Part shown: in pieces, positions 55,157 through 63,196 of the stretch
Numbering within the stretch: the stretch's first letter is position 1
Layout of the letters: each line of letters opens with the position of its first letter
Source of the DNA: Comamonas testosteroni
GTDB lineage: Bacteria > Pseudomonadota > Gammaproteobacteria > Burkholderiales > Burkholderiaceae_C
Reading direction: 5' to 3'
Assembly (NCBI RefSeq): GCF_030505195.1
Contig: NZ_CP129672.1
Coordinates: 2,514,501 to 2,578,500 of the forward strand
Length of the DNA: 64,000 nt
Notes under the pieces: generated by a model
What the model was told of the DNA's origin: nothing
What the model saw: the letters and a program-made list of their open reading frames with translations, nothing else
The model's database searches: none
Translations under genes and position numbers: made by a program

Positions 55157-56530
55157 TTACGCCTTTTTGGCCTTGGTCAGCAACTGATCCAGCAGCACCA
55201 TGGCTTCGTCGATCTCGCTGCGCGAAATCATCAGCGAAGGCGCGAAGGTGATCACGTTCTTGTAGTAGCCGCCCACGTCCAGCACCAGGCCGCGCTTCTG
55301 GCCCTGGTATTCCAGGCCGCCTTCGAGGCCGATGTCCACCATCTTGTCCAGCAGCGCCTTGTTGGGCGTGAAGCCGTCCTCGGTGCAGATTTCTGCACGC
55401 AGCGCCAGACCCAGGCCGTCCACATCGCCGATTTCCTTGTGGCGCTTTTGCAGCTCCTTGAGGCCTTCGAGGAAGTAGGCACCCGATTCGCGCACCTGAC
55501 GGCCGAAGTCCATCTCGTGGGTCATCTTCATGACTTCCAGGCCCAGGGCCGTACCCAGCGGGTTGGAGGCAAAGGTGGAGTGGGTGGAGCCGGGCGGGAA
55601 CACCGTGGGGTTGATCAGCTCTTCGCGAGCCCACAGGCCGGACAGCGCATTCAGACCATTGGTCAGGGCCTTGGCAAACACCAGCACATCGGGCTGGATG
55701 CCGAAGTTTTCCACCGACCACAGCTTGCCGGTACGCCAGAAGCCCATCTGGATTTCATCGACCACCAGCAGTACGCCGTGGTCGTCCAGTACCTTTTTCA
55801 GGCCGGTAAAGAAGTTGGCAGGCGGGATCACGTAGCCACCGGTGCCCTGAATGGGCTCGATGTAGAAGGCTGCGTATTCGCACTGGTTGGTCTTGGGGTC
55901 CCAGACCGCGTGGTATTCGTTCTCGAACTTGCGACGGAAGTCGGCCACGATGGATTCCGCGTACTCCTCTGCCGTCATGCCCTTGGGACGACGGAAGGGG
56001 TAGGGGAAGGGGATGAACTGTGCGCGGTCGCTGAAGTGACCGAAACGGCGGCGGTAGCGGTAGCTGGAGGTGATGGACGATGCACCCAGCGTACGGCCGT
56101 GGTAGCCGCCTTCGAACGCGAACATCAGGCTCTTGCCGCCGCTGGCGTTACGCACGACCTTCAGCGAGTCCTCGATGGCTTGCGCGCCGCCCACGTTGAA
56201 GTGCACGCGGCCGTCATTGCCCCATTTGCGCTTGGCGTCTTCGGCAATGAACTTGGCCAGTTCGATCTTGGTGGGGTGCAGGTACTGGCTGGCCACCTGG
56301 GGCAGCTCCTGCAGTTGCTCGATCATCTTGGCTTCAAGACGCTTGTTCTTGTAGCCGAAGTTGACGGCCGAATACCACATCTGCAGATCGAGGTAGGACG
56401 TGCCTGCGTCGTCGTACATATAGCTGCCTTCGCAGCCCGTGAAGATCTTAGGAGGATTGACGTAGTGGACGGTGTCGCCAAACGAGCAGTATTTGGCTTC
56501 GTCAGCCAGCAATTGGGCAGTATTGATCAC
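55157..56530 (-). CDS. Class III PLP aminotransferase
   Basis: A 457-residue aminotransferase of the ornithine/acetylornithine/GABA type. Features are VNPPKIFTGCEGSYMYDDAGTSYLDLQ, AFEGGYHGRTLGASS, the cofactor aspartate Asp258 in VVDEIQMGFWRTG and the PLP lysine Lys287 in VFAKALTNGLNALSG. It starts at GTG 56530; no ATG fits and a much longer frame would run into recQ. It precedes the GNAT operon on the same strand. Typical substrates have a terminal amine; the substrate here is unknown. Confidence 0.85.
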   Translation of the reverse strand: MINTAQLLADEAKYCSFGDTVHYVNPPKIFTGCEGSYMYDDAGTSYLDLQMWYSAVNFGYKNKRLEAKMIEQLQELPQVASQYLHPTKIELAKFIAEDAKRKWGNDGRVHFNVGGAQAIEDSLKVVRNASGGKSLMFAFEGGYHGRTLGASSITSSYRYRRRFGHFSDRAQFIPFPYPFRRPKGMTAEEYAESIVADFRRKFENEYHAVWDPKTNQCEYAAFYIEPIQGTGGYVIPPANFFTGLKKVLDDHGVLLVVDEIQMGFWRTGKLWSVENFGIQPDVLVFAKALTNGLNALSGLWAREELINPTVFPPGSTHSTFASNPLGTALGLEVMKMTHEMDFGRQVRESGAYFLEGLKELQKRHKEIGDVDGLGLALRAEICTEDGFTPNKALLDKMVDIGLEGGLEYQGQKRGLVLDVGGYYKNVITFAPSLMISRSEIDEAMVLLDQLLTKAKKA

Positions 56531-56724
56531 AGCAGAAAGTGCTCCGCAAAAATGAATTCGGTCAACGGTATGCGGCAGCAGTGTGCGTTTGCAATATTTC
56601 CGGGCTGTCGAGCATTTGTGTGGGAATTGTGGAGAGGTCCTTGTCAGCCGGTTTGCGGCGGCATCAAAGGCGTTGAAACAGGTGCCGCAGCTCTCCCGCT
56701 GCTGTTGCTGCTGCTGCGGGTCGA

Positions 56725-58635
56725 TCAGCCCAGTGCCACCACGCGCAGCACCTCTGCACCATAGGCATCGAGCTTCTTGGTACCCATGCCGCTCACGCCC
56801 TGCAGCTCCTGCAGGCTCTGGGGATTGAGTTCGGCAATCGACGCCAGCGTGGCGTCGTGGAAGATCACATAGGCCGGCAGATTGTGGGACTTGGCCACTT
56901 CGGCGCGCCAGGCCTTGAGGTTGATGAAGCGCACCTGCGCATCGGGGCCCAGATTGACCGCCGCCGCATTGGCGGCCGATTTCTTGCTCTGCTTCTTGCT
57001 GCGCGATGCGGCCACTGCCTCGCGCAGCTGCACCTGCACCTCGCCCTTGAGCACGGCACGCGAGCCCGCGGCCAGACACAGGGTGTCAAAGACATGGCCG
57101 CTGTTCTCGCTCACCACCTTGTGCAGGCCCAGGGATCCCGTGGCCAGCAACTGGCGCATCACGGCGCGCAATTGCGGCTCCGAGTAGTCCTTGCCGATGC
57201 CGAAGGTGGACACCTTGTCATGGCCGTACTGCGTGACCTTGTCCGTCACCTTGCCGCGCAGCACGTCCATGATGTGGCCCGCACCATAGGTCAGGCCGCT
57301 GGCCTCGTGCACGCGGAAGATGGTGGACAGCAGCTTGCGTGCCGCATCCGTGCCATCCCACAGCGCCGGCGGCTCCAGGCAGTTGTCGCAGTTGCCGCAA
57401 TGGGTCCGGGCAACGGCCTGCAATGGCTTGCCGTCCAGGCGCGGCTCCTGTCCATACTGCTGGCCAAAATAGGCCAGCAGGCGCACACGGCGGCAGTCCG
57501 TGGCCTCGGCCAGACCGAGCAGGGCATCGAGCTTGCCGCGCATCACCTGCTTGAATTGCTCCTCGGCCGGGCTTTCGTCGATCATGCGGCGCTGGTTGAC
57601 CACGTCGCTCAGACCGTAGGCCATCCAGGCATCGGCGGGCAGGCCGTCGCGCCCTGCACGGCCGGTTTCCTGGTAGTAGCCCTCGATGTTCTTGGGCATG
57701 TCCACATGGGCCACGAAGCGCACATCGGGCTTGTTGATGCCCATGCCGAAGGCAATCGTCGCCACCATGACCACGCCGTCCTCGCGCAAGAAGCGGTCCT
57801 GGTGGTTCTGGCGCATGTCCTGGGGCAGGCCTGCGTGGTAGGGCAGGGCATTGATGCCGTTTTGCACCAGGGTCTGGGCCAGCTCCTCGACACGCTTGCG
57901 TGACTGGCAATAGACCACGCCGGCCTCGCCCTCGTGCTCGCGCTCGATAAAGCGCAGCAGCTGGTTGCTGACGTCCTTTTTCTCGGCGATCTTGTAGCGG
58001 ATGTTCGGGCGGTCAAAACTGCTGATGAAGTGCTGGGCTTCTTCCAGCTGCAGGCGCTCGATGATGTCGGCGCGCGTCAGCGCATCGGCCGTGGCCGTCA
58101 GCGCGATGCGCGGCACCTCGGCATAGCGCTGGTGCAGCACGCTCAGCGCGCGGTATTCGGGGCGGAAGTCGTGTCCCCACTGGCTCACGCAATGCGCTTC
58201 GTCGATGGCGAACAGCGACAGCTTGCCCTGGGCATGCAGGTCGTCGAGCAGACCCAGGAAACGTGGCGTGTTCAGCCGCTCGGGAGCGGCGTAGAGCAGG
58301 GTGATGTCGCCGCTTTGCAGGCGCAGCTCCACCTCCTGCGTCTCGTCGTAGCTCAGGGTGGAGTTCAGATAGGCGGCGCTGATGCCGGCCTCATGCAGCG
58401 CCCCGACCTGGTCGTGCATGAGCGCGATCAGCGGCGAGACCACGATCGTCACGCCATGGCCGAGCTGCTGGCGCGCAATGGCCGGAACCTGATAGCACAG
58501 CGATTTGCCGCCGCCCGTGGGCATGAGCACCAGCGCATCGCCGCCGTTGATGACATGCGAGACGATGGCCTGCTGGGGGCCACGGAATTGCTCGTAGCCA
58601 AAAACGGCTTGCAGAATGGATTGCGCGGAAGACAC
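56725..58635 (-). CDS. recQ: ATP-dependent DNA helicase RecQ
   Basis: A 636-residue DNA helicase used in recombination repair. Walker A TGGGKSL (40-46), DEAH box in AIDEAHCVSQWGHDFRPEY, motif VI YYQETGRAGRDGLPA, the RQC zinc cysteines in CRRVRLLAYFGQ and CGNCDNCLEP, and a C-terminal HRDC domain (LPAYVIFHDATLASIAELNP) are all present. It starts at GTG 58635. It stands alone, with an ATAGCTG-type repeat just upstream. Confidence 0.96.
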   Translation of the reverse strand: MSSAQSILQAVFGYEQFRGPQQAIVSHVINGGDALVLMPTGGGKSLCYQVPAIARQQLGHGVTIVVSPLIALMHDQVGALHEAGISAAYLNSTLSYDETQEVELRLQSGDITLLYAAPERLNTPRFLGLLDDLHAQGKLSLFAIDEAHCVSQWGHDFRPEYRALSVLHQRYAEVPRIALTATADALTRADIIERLQLEEAQHFISSFDRPNIRYKIAEKKDVSNQLLRFIEREHEGEAGVVYCQSRKRVEELAQTLVQNGINALPYHAGLPQDMRQNHQDRFLREDGVVMVATIAFGMGINKPDVRFVAHVDMPKNIEGYYQETGRAGRDGLPADAWMAYGLSDVVNQRRMIDESPAEEQFKQVMRGKLDALLGLAEATDCRRVRLLAYFGQQYGQEPRLDGKPLQAVARTHCGNCDNCLEPPALWDGTDAARKLLSTIFRVHEASGLTYGAGHIMDVLRGKVTDKVTQYGHDKVSTFGIGKDYSEPQLRAVMRQLLATGSLGLHKVVSENSGHVFDTLCLAAGSRAVLKGEVQVQLREAVAASRSKKQSKKSAANAAAVNLGPDAQVRFINLKAWRAEVAKSHNLPAYVIFHDATLASIAELNPQSLQELQGVSGMGTKKLDAYGAEVLRVVALG

Positions 58636-58648
58636 CGGGTACTCTTGA

Positions 58649-58680
58649 ATCGATAGCTGGTAGCGCTTGCTGTAAATGGG
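58649..58680. repeat. ATAGCTG/AGCGCTT repeat
   Basis: Reads GATAGCTGGTAGCGCTTGCT, an exact consensus match, 14 bases upstream of the recQ GTG, close enough to overlap its promoter or leader. Confidence 0.78.
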
Positions 58681-58772
58681 TTTGAGGTTGATTTGACCTC
58701 AGATGCAAGCATCAGAACTGGCCCTATTGTGCGCCGCGACCCGGCGCGCTGCCCGGGCCGGGTTATGCGCAA

Positions 58773-59507
58773 TCAGCCAGCCTGCCTGATGGTGGAGGGC
58801 GAAAAATGCGCATCCAGCTCGTAGAGATCGGCAGGATAGGTCAGGCGCACAAAGGTGATGGGCAGCTGCCCGGTCCAGGTACGGCGGTCGATCACCAGGC
58901 AGGGAAAGCCGGGCTTGATCTCCAGCAGGCCGGCGGTTTCCTCGCTGGCGGCCTCGGCGCGGATGCGGTGTTCGGCCGAGCTCCAGGGCACATGGTTGAC
59001 CATCCAGGAGCTGGGGCTGTGTTCGGTGAACGGCTCGTGCTCGGCGTCCGGCACGGATTCGAGATTGATCAGGCGGTCTTCGATGCAGAACGGCCGGGAC
59101 CCCGCCATGTGCAGGCACAGCACATGGACGATGGGGGCCGGCTGCGTCATGCGCATGGCCTCCATGTCTTCTCTCGTGCTGCGCCGCTGCGTGCGGCCCA
59201 GCAGCCTGCTCGAATACTCCTGCCCCATGCCCAGCACCACCTGGCGCAGATCGGGAATCTCCAGCACGGCAGAGCTGGTTTGCGGGCTCGTCACAAAGCT
59301 TCCCGCCTTGCGCTTGCGCACCAGCAGACCGGCTTGTGCCAGCTTGTTGAGCACCTTGCTCACGGTCATGCGCGAGCATTGGTAATGGACGGTCAGCTCC
59401 ATCTCCGACGGGATGCGATGGCCGGGCGGCCAGCGGCCACTGAGAATGTTCTGTTCAATCTCGGTGAGAATTTTCCCGTGCAGCGACATGGAAGAGTTTT
59501 TGTCCAT
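58773..59507 (-). CDS. HutC-type GntR regulator
   Basis: A 244-residue regulator. The winged HTH covers residues 10-75 (GHRIPSEMELTVHYQCSRMTVSKVLNKLAQAGLLVRKRKAGSFV) and the UTRA effector domain follows (VHVLCLHMAGSRPFCIEDRLINLESVPDAEHEPFTEHSPSSWMVNHV, positions about 124-170). UTRA members bind sugars, amino-acid catabolites or acyl derivatives; HutC binds urocanate. It follows the acyl-CoA dehydrogenase by 45 bases. TGTATATACA-type palindromes upstream of the ABC substrate-binding gene are its likely targets. Confidence 0.9.
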   Translation of the reverse strand: MDKNSSMSLHGKILTEIEQNILSGRWPPGHRIPSEMELTVHYQCSRMTVSKVLNKLAQAGLLVRKRKAGSFVTSPQTSSAVLEIPDLRQVVLGMGQEYSSRLLGRTQRRSTREDMEAMRMTQPAPIVHVLCLHMAGSRPFCIEDRLINLESVPDAEHEPFTEHSPSSWMVNHVPWSSAEHRIRAEAASEETAGLLEIKPGFPCLVIDRRTWTGQLPITFVRLTYPADLYELDAHFSPSTIRQAG

Positions 59508-59552
59508 GCCGTGGATTACACCAGCAAATCCGCGCGGCTGCCGCTGTGATTC

Positions 59553-60701
59553 CTAGGCGCCCAGTACGGCACGCGCAATGATGGTGCGCTGAATCTCGGA
59601 AGAGCCTTCGTAGATGCGCAGGATGCGGGCGTCACGCACATAGCGCTCCAGAGGCATTTCACGGGTATAGCCGTAGCCGCCATGAATCTGCAGCGCCTCG
59701 TCGGTCACGAAGCTCACCATCTCCGAGGCGAACAGCTTGGCCATGGCCGACTGCTGGGTGAAGGGCTGGCCCTGCTGGCGCAGTGCCAGGGCCTGCATGG
59801 TCAGCGCCCATGCGGCTTCCAGGCGCAGCTTCATGTCGGCGAGCTTGAACTGTATGCCCTGCTTGCTGGCGATCGGTTCGCCGCCCACCAGGCGCTGGTT
59901 GGCCCAGTCGGCCGCCGCCTTGAGCGCGGCCTCGGCAATGCCCAGCGAGGTCGCCGCCACGTCCAGGCGGCTGTTGTCCAGCACTTTCATGGCGGTCTTG
60001 AAGCCGGTGCCTTCGGCGCCGAGGCGGTTGGCCGCCGGGACACGGACACCGTCCAGCGACACTTCAAAGGCATGGCCGCCGCGGATGCCCATGAGCTTTT
60101 CGGGCGACGAAATCTGTATGCCGGGCAGATCGCGCGGCACGATGAAGGCGCTGACTCCTCGCGCCGCAGCCTCAGCATCGGTCTTGGCGAAGACCACCAT
60201 GAAGCGGGCCTCTGCCGCATTCGAGATGAAGTGCTTGACGCCGGTGATCAGATAGTCGTCGCCGTCGCGCACGGCCCGGGTACGCATGTCTGCAGGGTGG
60301 GAGCCGCCACGCGGCTCGGTCAGTGCGAAGGCCGCCAGCCATTCCCCGCTGGCGCAGCGCGGCAGCCATTGCTCGCGCTGCGTCTCGTCACCGCCGATGA
60401 GAACGGCATCTGTGCCCAGATAGTGGGCACCGATCATGGACGAGGTCGCGGCGCAGGCGCGCGAGATGGCGACCAGCGACATCAGCATGGCGGTGGGTGT
60501 GACGCCCGGCCCACCGAAGCGCTCCGGCAGATTCATGCCCATCACGCCCAGCGCGGACAGGCCGGGCACATGGCGCGTGGCGGAAAAGGCTTGCTCGTCC
60601 ATGGCCTGGGCCACAGGTGCCAGGGTTTCTTCGGCAAAGCGTGCAACGGCATCGGCAACAGCCTGATCTTCTTCGGTCGCGCCCAGACGAATCAATGACA
60701 T
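59553..60701 (-). CDS. Acyl-CoA dehydrogenase
   Basis: A 382-residue FAD flavoenzyme that makes the alpha,beta double bond of an acyl-CoA. Signatures are FALTEPRGGSHPADMRTRA and ITGVKHFISNAAEA, the FAD/substrate region KGIQFKLADMKLRLEAAWALTMQA and QIHGGYGYTREMPLERYVRDARILRIYEGSSEIQ (about 330-363). AAGGAG precedes the ATG at 60701. It follows the CaiB gene by 32 bases in a three-gene operon. Chain-length specificity not predictable. Confidence 0.94.
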   Translation of the reverse strand: MSLIRLGATEEDQAVADAVARFAEETLAPVAQAMDEQAFSATRHVPGLSALGVMGMNLPERFGGPGVTPTAMLMSLVAISRACAATSSMIGAHYLGTDAVLIGGDETQREQWLPRCASGEWLAAFALTEPRGGSHPADMRTRAVRDGDDYLITGVKHFISNAAEARFMVVFAKTDAEAAARGVSAFIVPRDLPGIQISSPEKLMGIRGGHAFEVSLDGVRVPAANRLGAEGTGFKTAMKVLDNSRLDVAATSLGIAEAALKAAADWANQRLVGGEPIASKQGIQFKLADMKLRLEAAWALTMQALALRQQGQPFTQQSAMAKLFASEMVSFVTDEALQIHGGYGYTREMPLERYVRDARILRIYEGSSEIQRTIIARAVLGA

Positions 60702-60733
60702 GGCGGTTTCTCCTTGTTTTCTTGCTATCAAAA

Positions 60734-61945
60734 TCAACCCAAAGCGCCTGCTTCGCGCAAGGCGGCAATGGCGTCCGTGCTGCGGCCCAGCCAGCTTTGC
60801 AGCAGCAGCTCCGTGTGCTCGCCCAGGGCCGGTGCGCGTTGCGCACGATTGGGCAGGGCGCCGTTGAAATGCACGGGCTGTGTCGGCAGCCGCAGGCCCG
60901 GAAGGCGTTCGTCCTCGACCTCGCAGAGCAAGCCACGCGAGCGGATTTGCTCGGAATTCAGGGCCTGCTCGATATTCCAGATGGGGGCTGCGGGAACGCC
61001 TGCGCTCTCCAGCCGCGCGACCACCTGGGCCACGTCGTGCTGCGTGCTCCAGCCCTCCAGCGCGGCGCGCAAGGCGGGCTCGTTGGCCGAGCGGGTTTCG
61101 TCGCTGGCAAAACGCGGGTCGCTGGCCAGCTCGGGCAGGTCCATCGCGGCCGCAGTGGCATCGAACAGCTTCTTGTTGAGCACGGCCAGGGCGTAATGGC
61201 CGTCGCGTGCCCTGTAGACGCCAAAAGGCGCCGACAGCGGATGCCGGTTGCCCACACGCCGTGCAGGCAGGCCGGTGAACAGATAGCGCGACATCGATGT
61301 CGCCAGAAAGCTCAGCGTGGTGTCGAACATGGCGACATCGACATGCTGGCCGTCTCCGGTTCTCTGCGCCTGCAGCAGGGCCGCCAGTGTCGCCCAGGAG
61401 GCAAACAGGCCGGCAACCACATCGCTGACCGCTTCGCCCACCAGCGTGGGCGCGCCTTGAGGTTCGCCCGTGGCCTCCATCAGGCCGCTCATGGCCTGAA
61501 CAATGATGTCGTAGGCCGGACGGTGGGCCAGCGGGCCGGTCTGGCCGAAGCCGGAGACGCTGACATACACCAGCCGGGGATTGAGGGCGCGCAGCGTTTC
61601 GGGGCCGATGCCCAGGCGCTCGGCCACGCCCGGCCTGAAGTTCTCGACCACCACGTCGACCTGCCGGGCCAGCTCATGCACCACGGCGACCGCATCCGCA
61701 TGCTTGAGGTCCAGCACCAGGCTTTGCTTGTTGCGGTTCATGACCGTGAACAAGGCGCTTTGCCCGTTCTTCATGGGGCCGATGGCGCGGTAGTCGTCGC
61801 CCTGGGGCGGCTCCACCTTCACGACCTCAGCGCCCAGATCGGCCAGCAAGGCCGTGGACATGGGGCCCGCCAGAACCCGGGTGAAATCCAGGATGCGGAT
61901 GCCGTCCAGCGGACGGGAGGCAGATTTTTCGGTGGATTCAGGCAT
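60734..61945 (-). CDS. CaiB/BaiF-type CoA transferase
   Basis: A 403-residue family III CoA transferase. Signatures are RILDFTRVLAGPMSTALLADLGAEVVKVEPP, VVENFRPGVAERLG, SVSGFGQTGPLAHRPAYDIIVQAMSGLMEATG, and GDGQHVDVAMFDTTL. Such enzymes load organic acids with CoA from a donor acyl-CoA, here presumably to feed the adjacent dehydrogenase. The ATG at 61945 is preceded by CGGGA. It is divergent from a LysR gene, 56 bases away, which may regulate it. Confidence 0.93.
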   Translation of the reverse strand: MPESTEKSASRPLDGIRILDFTRVLAGPMSTALLADLGAEVVKVEPPQGDDYRAIGPMKNGQSALFTVMNRNKQSLVLDLKHADAVAVVHELARQVDVVVENFRPGVAERLGIGPETLRALNPRLVYVSVSGFGQTGPLAHRPAYDIIVQAMSGLMEATGEPQGAPTLVGEAVSDVVAGLFASWATLAALLQAQRTGDGQHVDVAMFDTTLSFLATSMSRYLFTGLPARRVGNRHPLSAPFGVYRARDGHYALAVLNKKLFDATAAAMDLPELASDPRFASDETRSANEPALRAALEGWSTQHDVAQVVARLESAGVPAAPIWNIEQALNSEQIRSRGLLCEVEDERLPGLRLPTQPVHFNGALPNRAQRAPALGEHTELLLQSWLGRSTDAIAALREAGALG

Positions 61946-61994
61946 GGGATTCCCGCTGTTGATCTGAAGCGATGTCTGCATGCTGCCCAAAAAA

Positions 61995-62048
61995 TGAATC
62001 AATGGAAAATATTCATTTCCCATTCACTGGATTCAAAAAATTGATTCA
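61995..62048. promoter_or_regulatory. Candidate LysR operator (wide inverted repeat)
   Basis: TGAATCAAT (61995-62003) and ATTGATTCA (62040-62048) are exact reverse complements 36 bases apart, in the divergent region of the CaiB and LysR genes. The repeat overlaps the start codon proposed for LysR, so a later start at TTG 62041 must be considered. Confidence 0.4.
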
Positions 62049-62934
62049 GATAAATCTGCGCCAGCTCGAATATTTTGTCGCCGCCGCACGCCACGGCAGC
62101 ACGGCCAGGGCGGCGCTGGCCATCAATGTTTCGCAGCCCTCCATTTCCAAGGCGATTGCCGACCTCGAAGCCCAATGGGGCGAGAAGCTGTTTGTGCGCA
62201 AACATGCCGTCGGGCTGGACCTGACCGCAGCAGGGCTGGCCAGAAGCCGGGAGGCCCTGAGCCTGCTCGAAGCTGCGCAACTGCTTCAGGAGCCACGCAA
62301 GCAGGCGGTTTCCGGCACGCTGAGGCTGGGCTTTCTGAGTACGCTGGGCGCGCTGTGGATTCCGCAGTTGCTCACCCAGATGCACAAGCGCCACCCGTCC
62401 ATCGACATCGAGCTGGTCGAGGGGGACATCGCCTCGCTGACGCGGCAAGTAGAGCGCGGGGAGATCCATGCCGCGCTGCAATATGACCTGGGCCTGGCTC
62501 GCCCTTTGCTGACCATGCACCCGGTTGCCGCGTTGCCGCCCTATGCCTTGTTGCCCGCCAGGCATGCCCTGTCTGCGGCGCCCAGCGTGAGCCTGGCGGA
62601 GCTGGCCCAGTCGCCGTTGCTGCTGATCAACCTGCCGCAGAGCCGAGAGTACTTTCTCTCGCTGTTTCGCGAGGCAGGGGTGGTTCCCACGGTGAACTAC
62701 GAGCTGGCGTCGATAGAGCTTGTCCGCTCCATGGTCGCCAACGGGCATGGCGTCAGCGTTCTGACCACGCGGCCGGTGGTCGACAGAACCCACGACGGCA
62801 AGCGACTGGTGTGCAAAAGAATCAAGGGCCGCGTCGCCAAGCAGGCGGTGGTGCTGTCGGTGCCCAGGAGCAATGCCTCGGCGCTGATTGCACCATTTCT
62901 GACCGTCGCGAAAAGCGTGATTGCACCCGACTAG
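62002..62934 (+). CDS. LysR-family regulator
   Basis: A 310-residue regulator. HTH: INLRQLEYFVAAARHGSTARAALAINVSQPSISKAIADLE at about residues 14-55; effector domain after about residue 100. It is divergent from the CaiB-ACAD-HutC operon, which it may activate. The ATG at 62002 gives a 13-residue tail before the HTH; TTG at 62041 would start just before it. Both are plausible. Confidence 0.88.
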   Translation: MENIHFPFTGFKKLIQINLRQLEYFVAAARHGSTARAALAINVSQPSISKAIADLEAQWGEKLFVRKHAVGLDLTAAGLARSREALSLLEAAQLLQEPRKQAVSGTLRLGFLSTLGALWIPQLLTQMHKRHPSIDIELVEGDIASLTRQVERGEIHAALQYDLGLARPLLTMHPVAALPPYALLPARHALSAAPSVSLAELAQSPLLLINLPQSREYFLSLFREAGVVPTVNYELASIELVRSMVANGHGVSVLTTRPVVDRTHDGKRLVCKRIKGRVAKQAVVLSVPRSNASALIAPFLTVAKSVIAPD

Positions 62935-63036
62935 CGCAACTCGGATGCCGTTTTGGTGCGCGCCCCCAGGAGCCGGCAGAGGCGGCCCGTGGGCGAGCGA
63001 GTTGGCACACAGCTTGCTCTTGTGGATTGTTGGTGC

Positions 63037-63094
63037 ATGTCTATACATCTGAAAAATCCGGCATCTATGGCGCTCGGGTAAGCCTGTATATACA
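63037..63094. promoter_or_regulatory. Two HutC-type operator palindromes
   Basis: ATGTCTATACAT (63037-63048) and TGTATATACA (63085-63094) lie 47 bases apart between the LysR gene and the substrate-binding gene. They match the TGTAnnTACA-type sites of HutC-subfamily GntR proteins, one of which is encoded at 58773-59507. Confidence 0.6.
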
Positions 63095-63196
63095 TGTTCA
63101 ATCAGCAACCGCAAACTTCCCTGCCTGCACTGTCGTGCAAGGCTTGAAGTCCGCATCAACAACCGAACTGCTCTGGCATCGACCGAGGAGAGTCCC

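Noticed and set aside
56697..56718. CTG-rich run as a possible simple-sequence contingency locus
   Set aside because: It is short, interrupted, and lies in non-coding DNA next to the recQ stop.
56531..57079. A 183-codon N-terminal extension of the class III aminotransferase
   Set aside because: It would overlap the recQ end in a different frame and has no aminotransferase features; GTG 56530 fits the family start.
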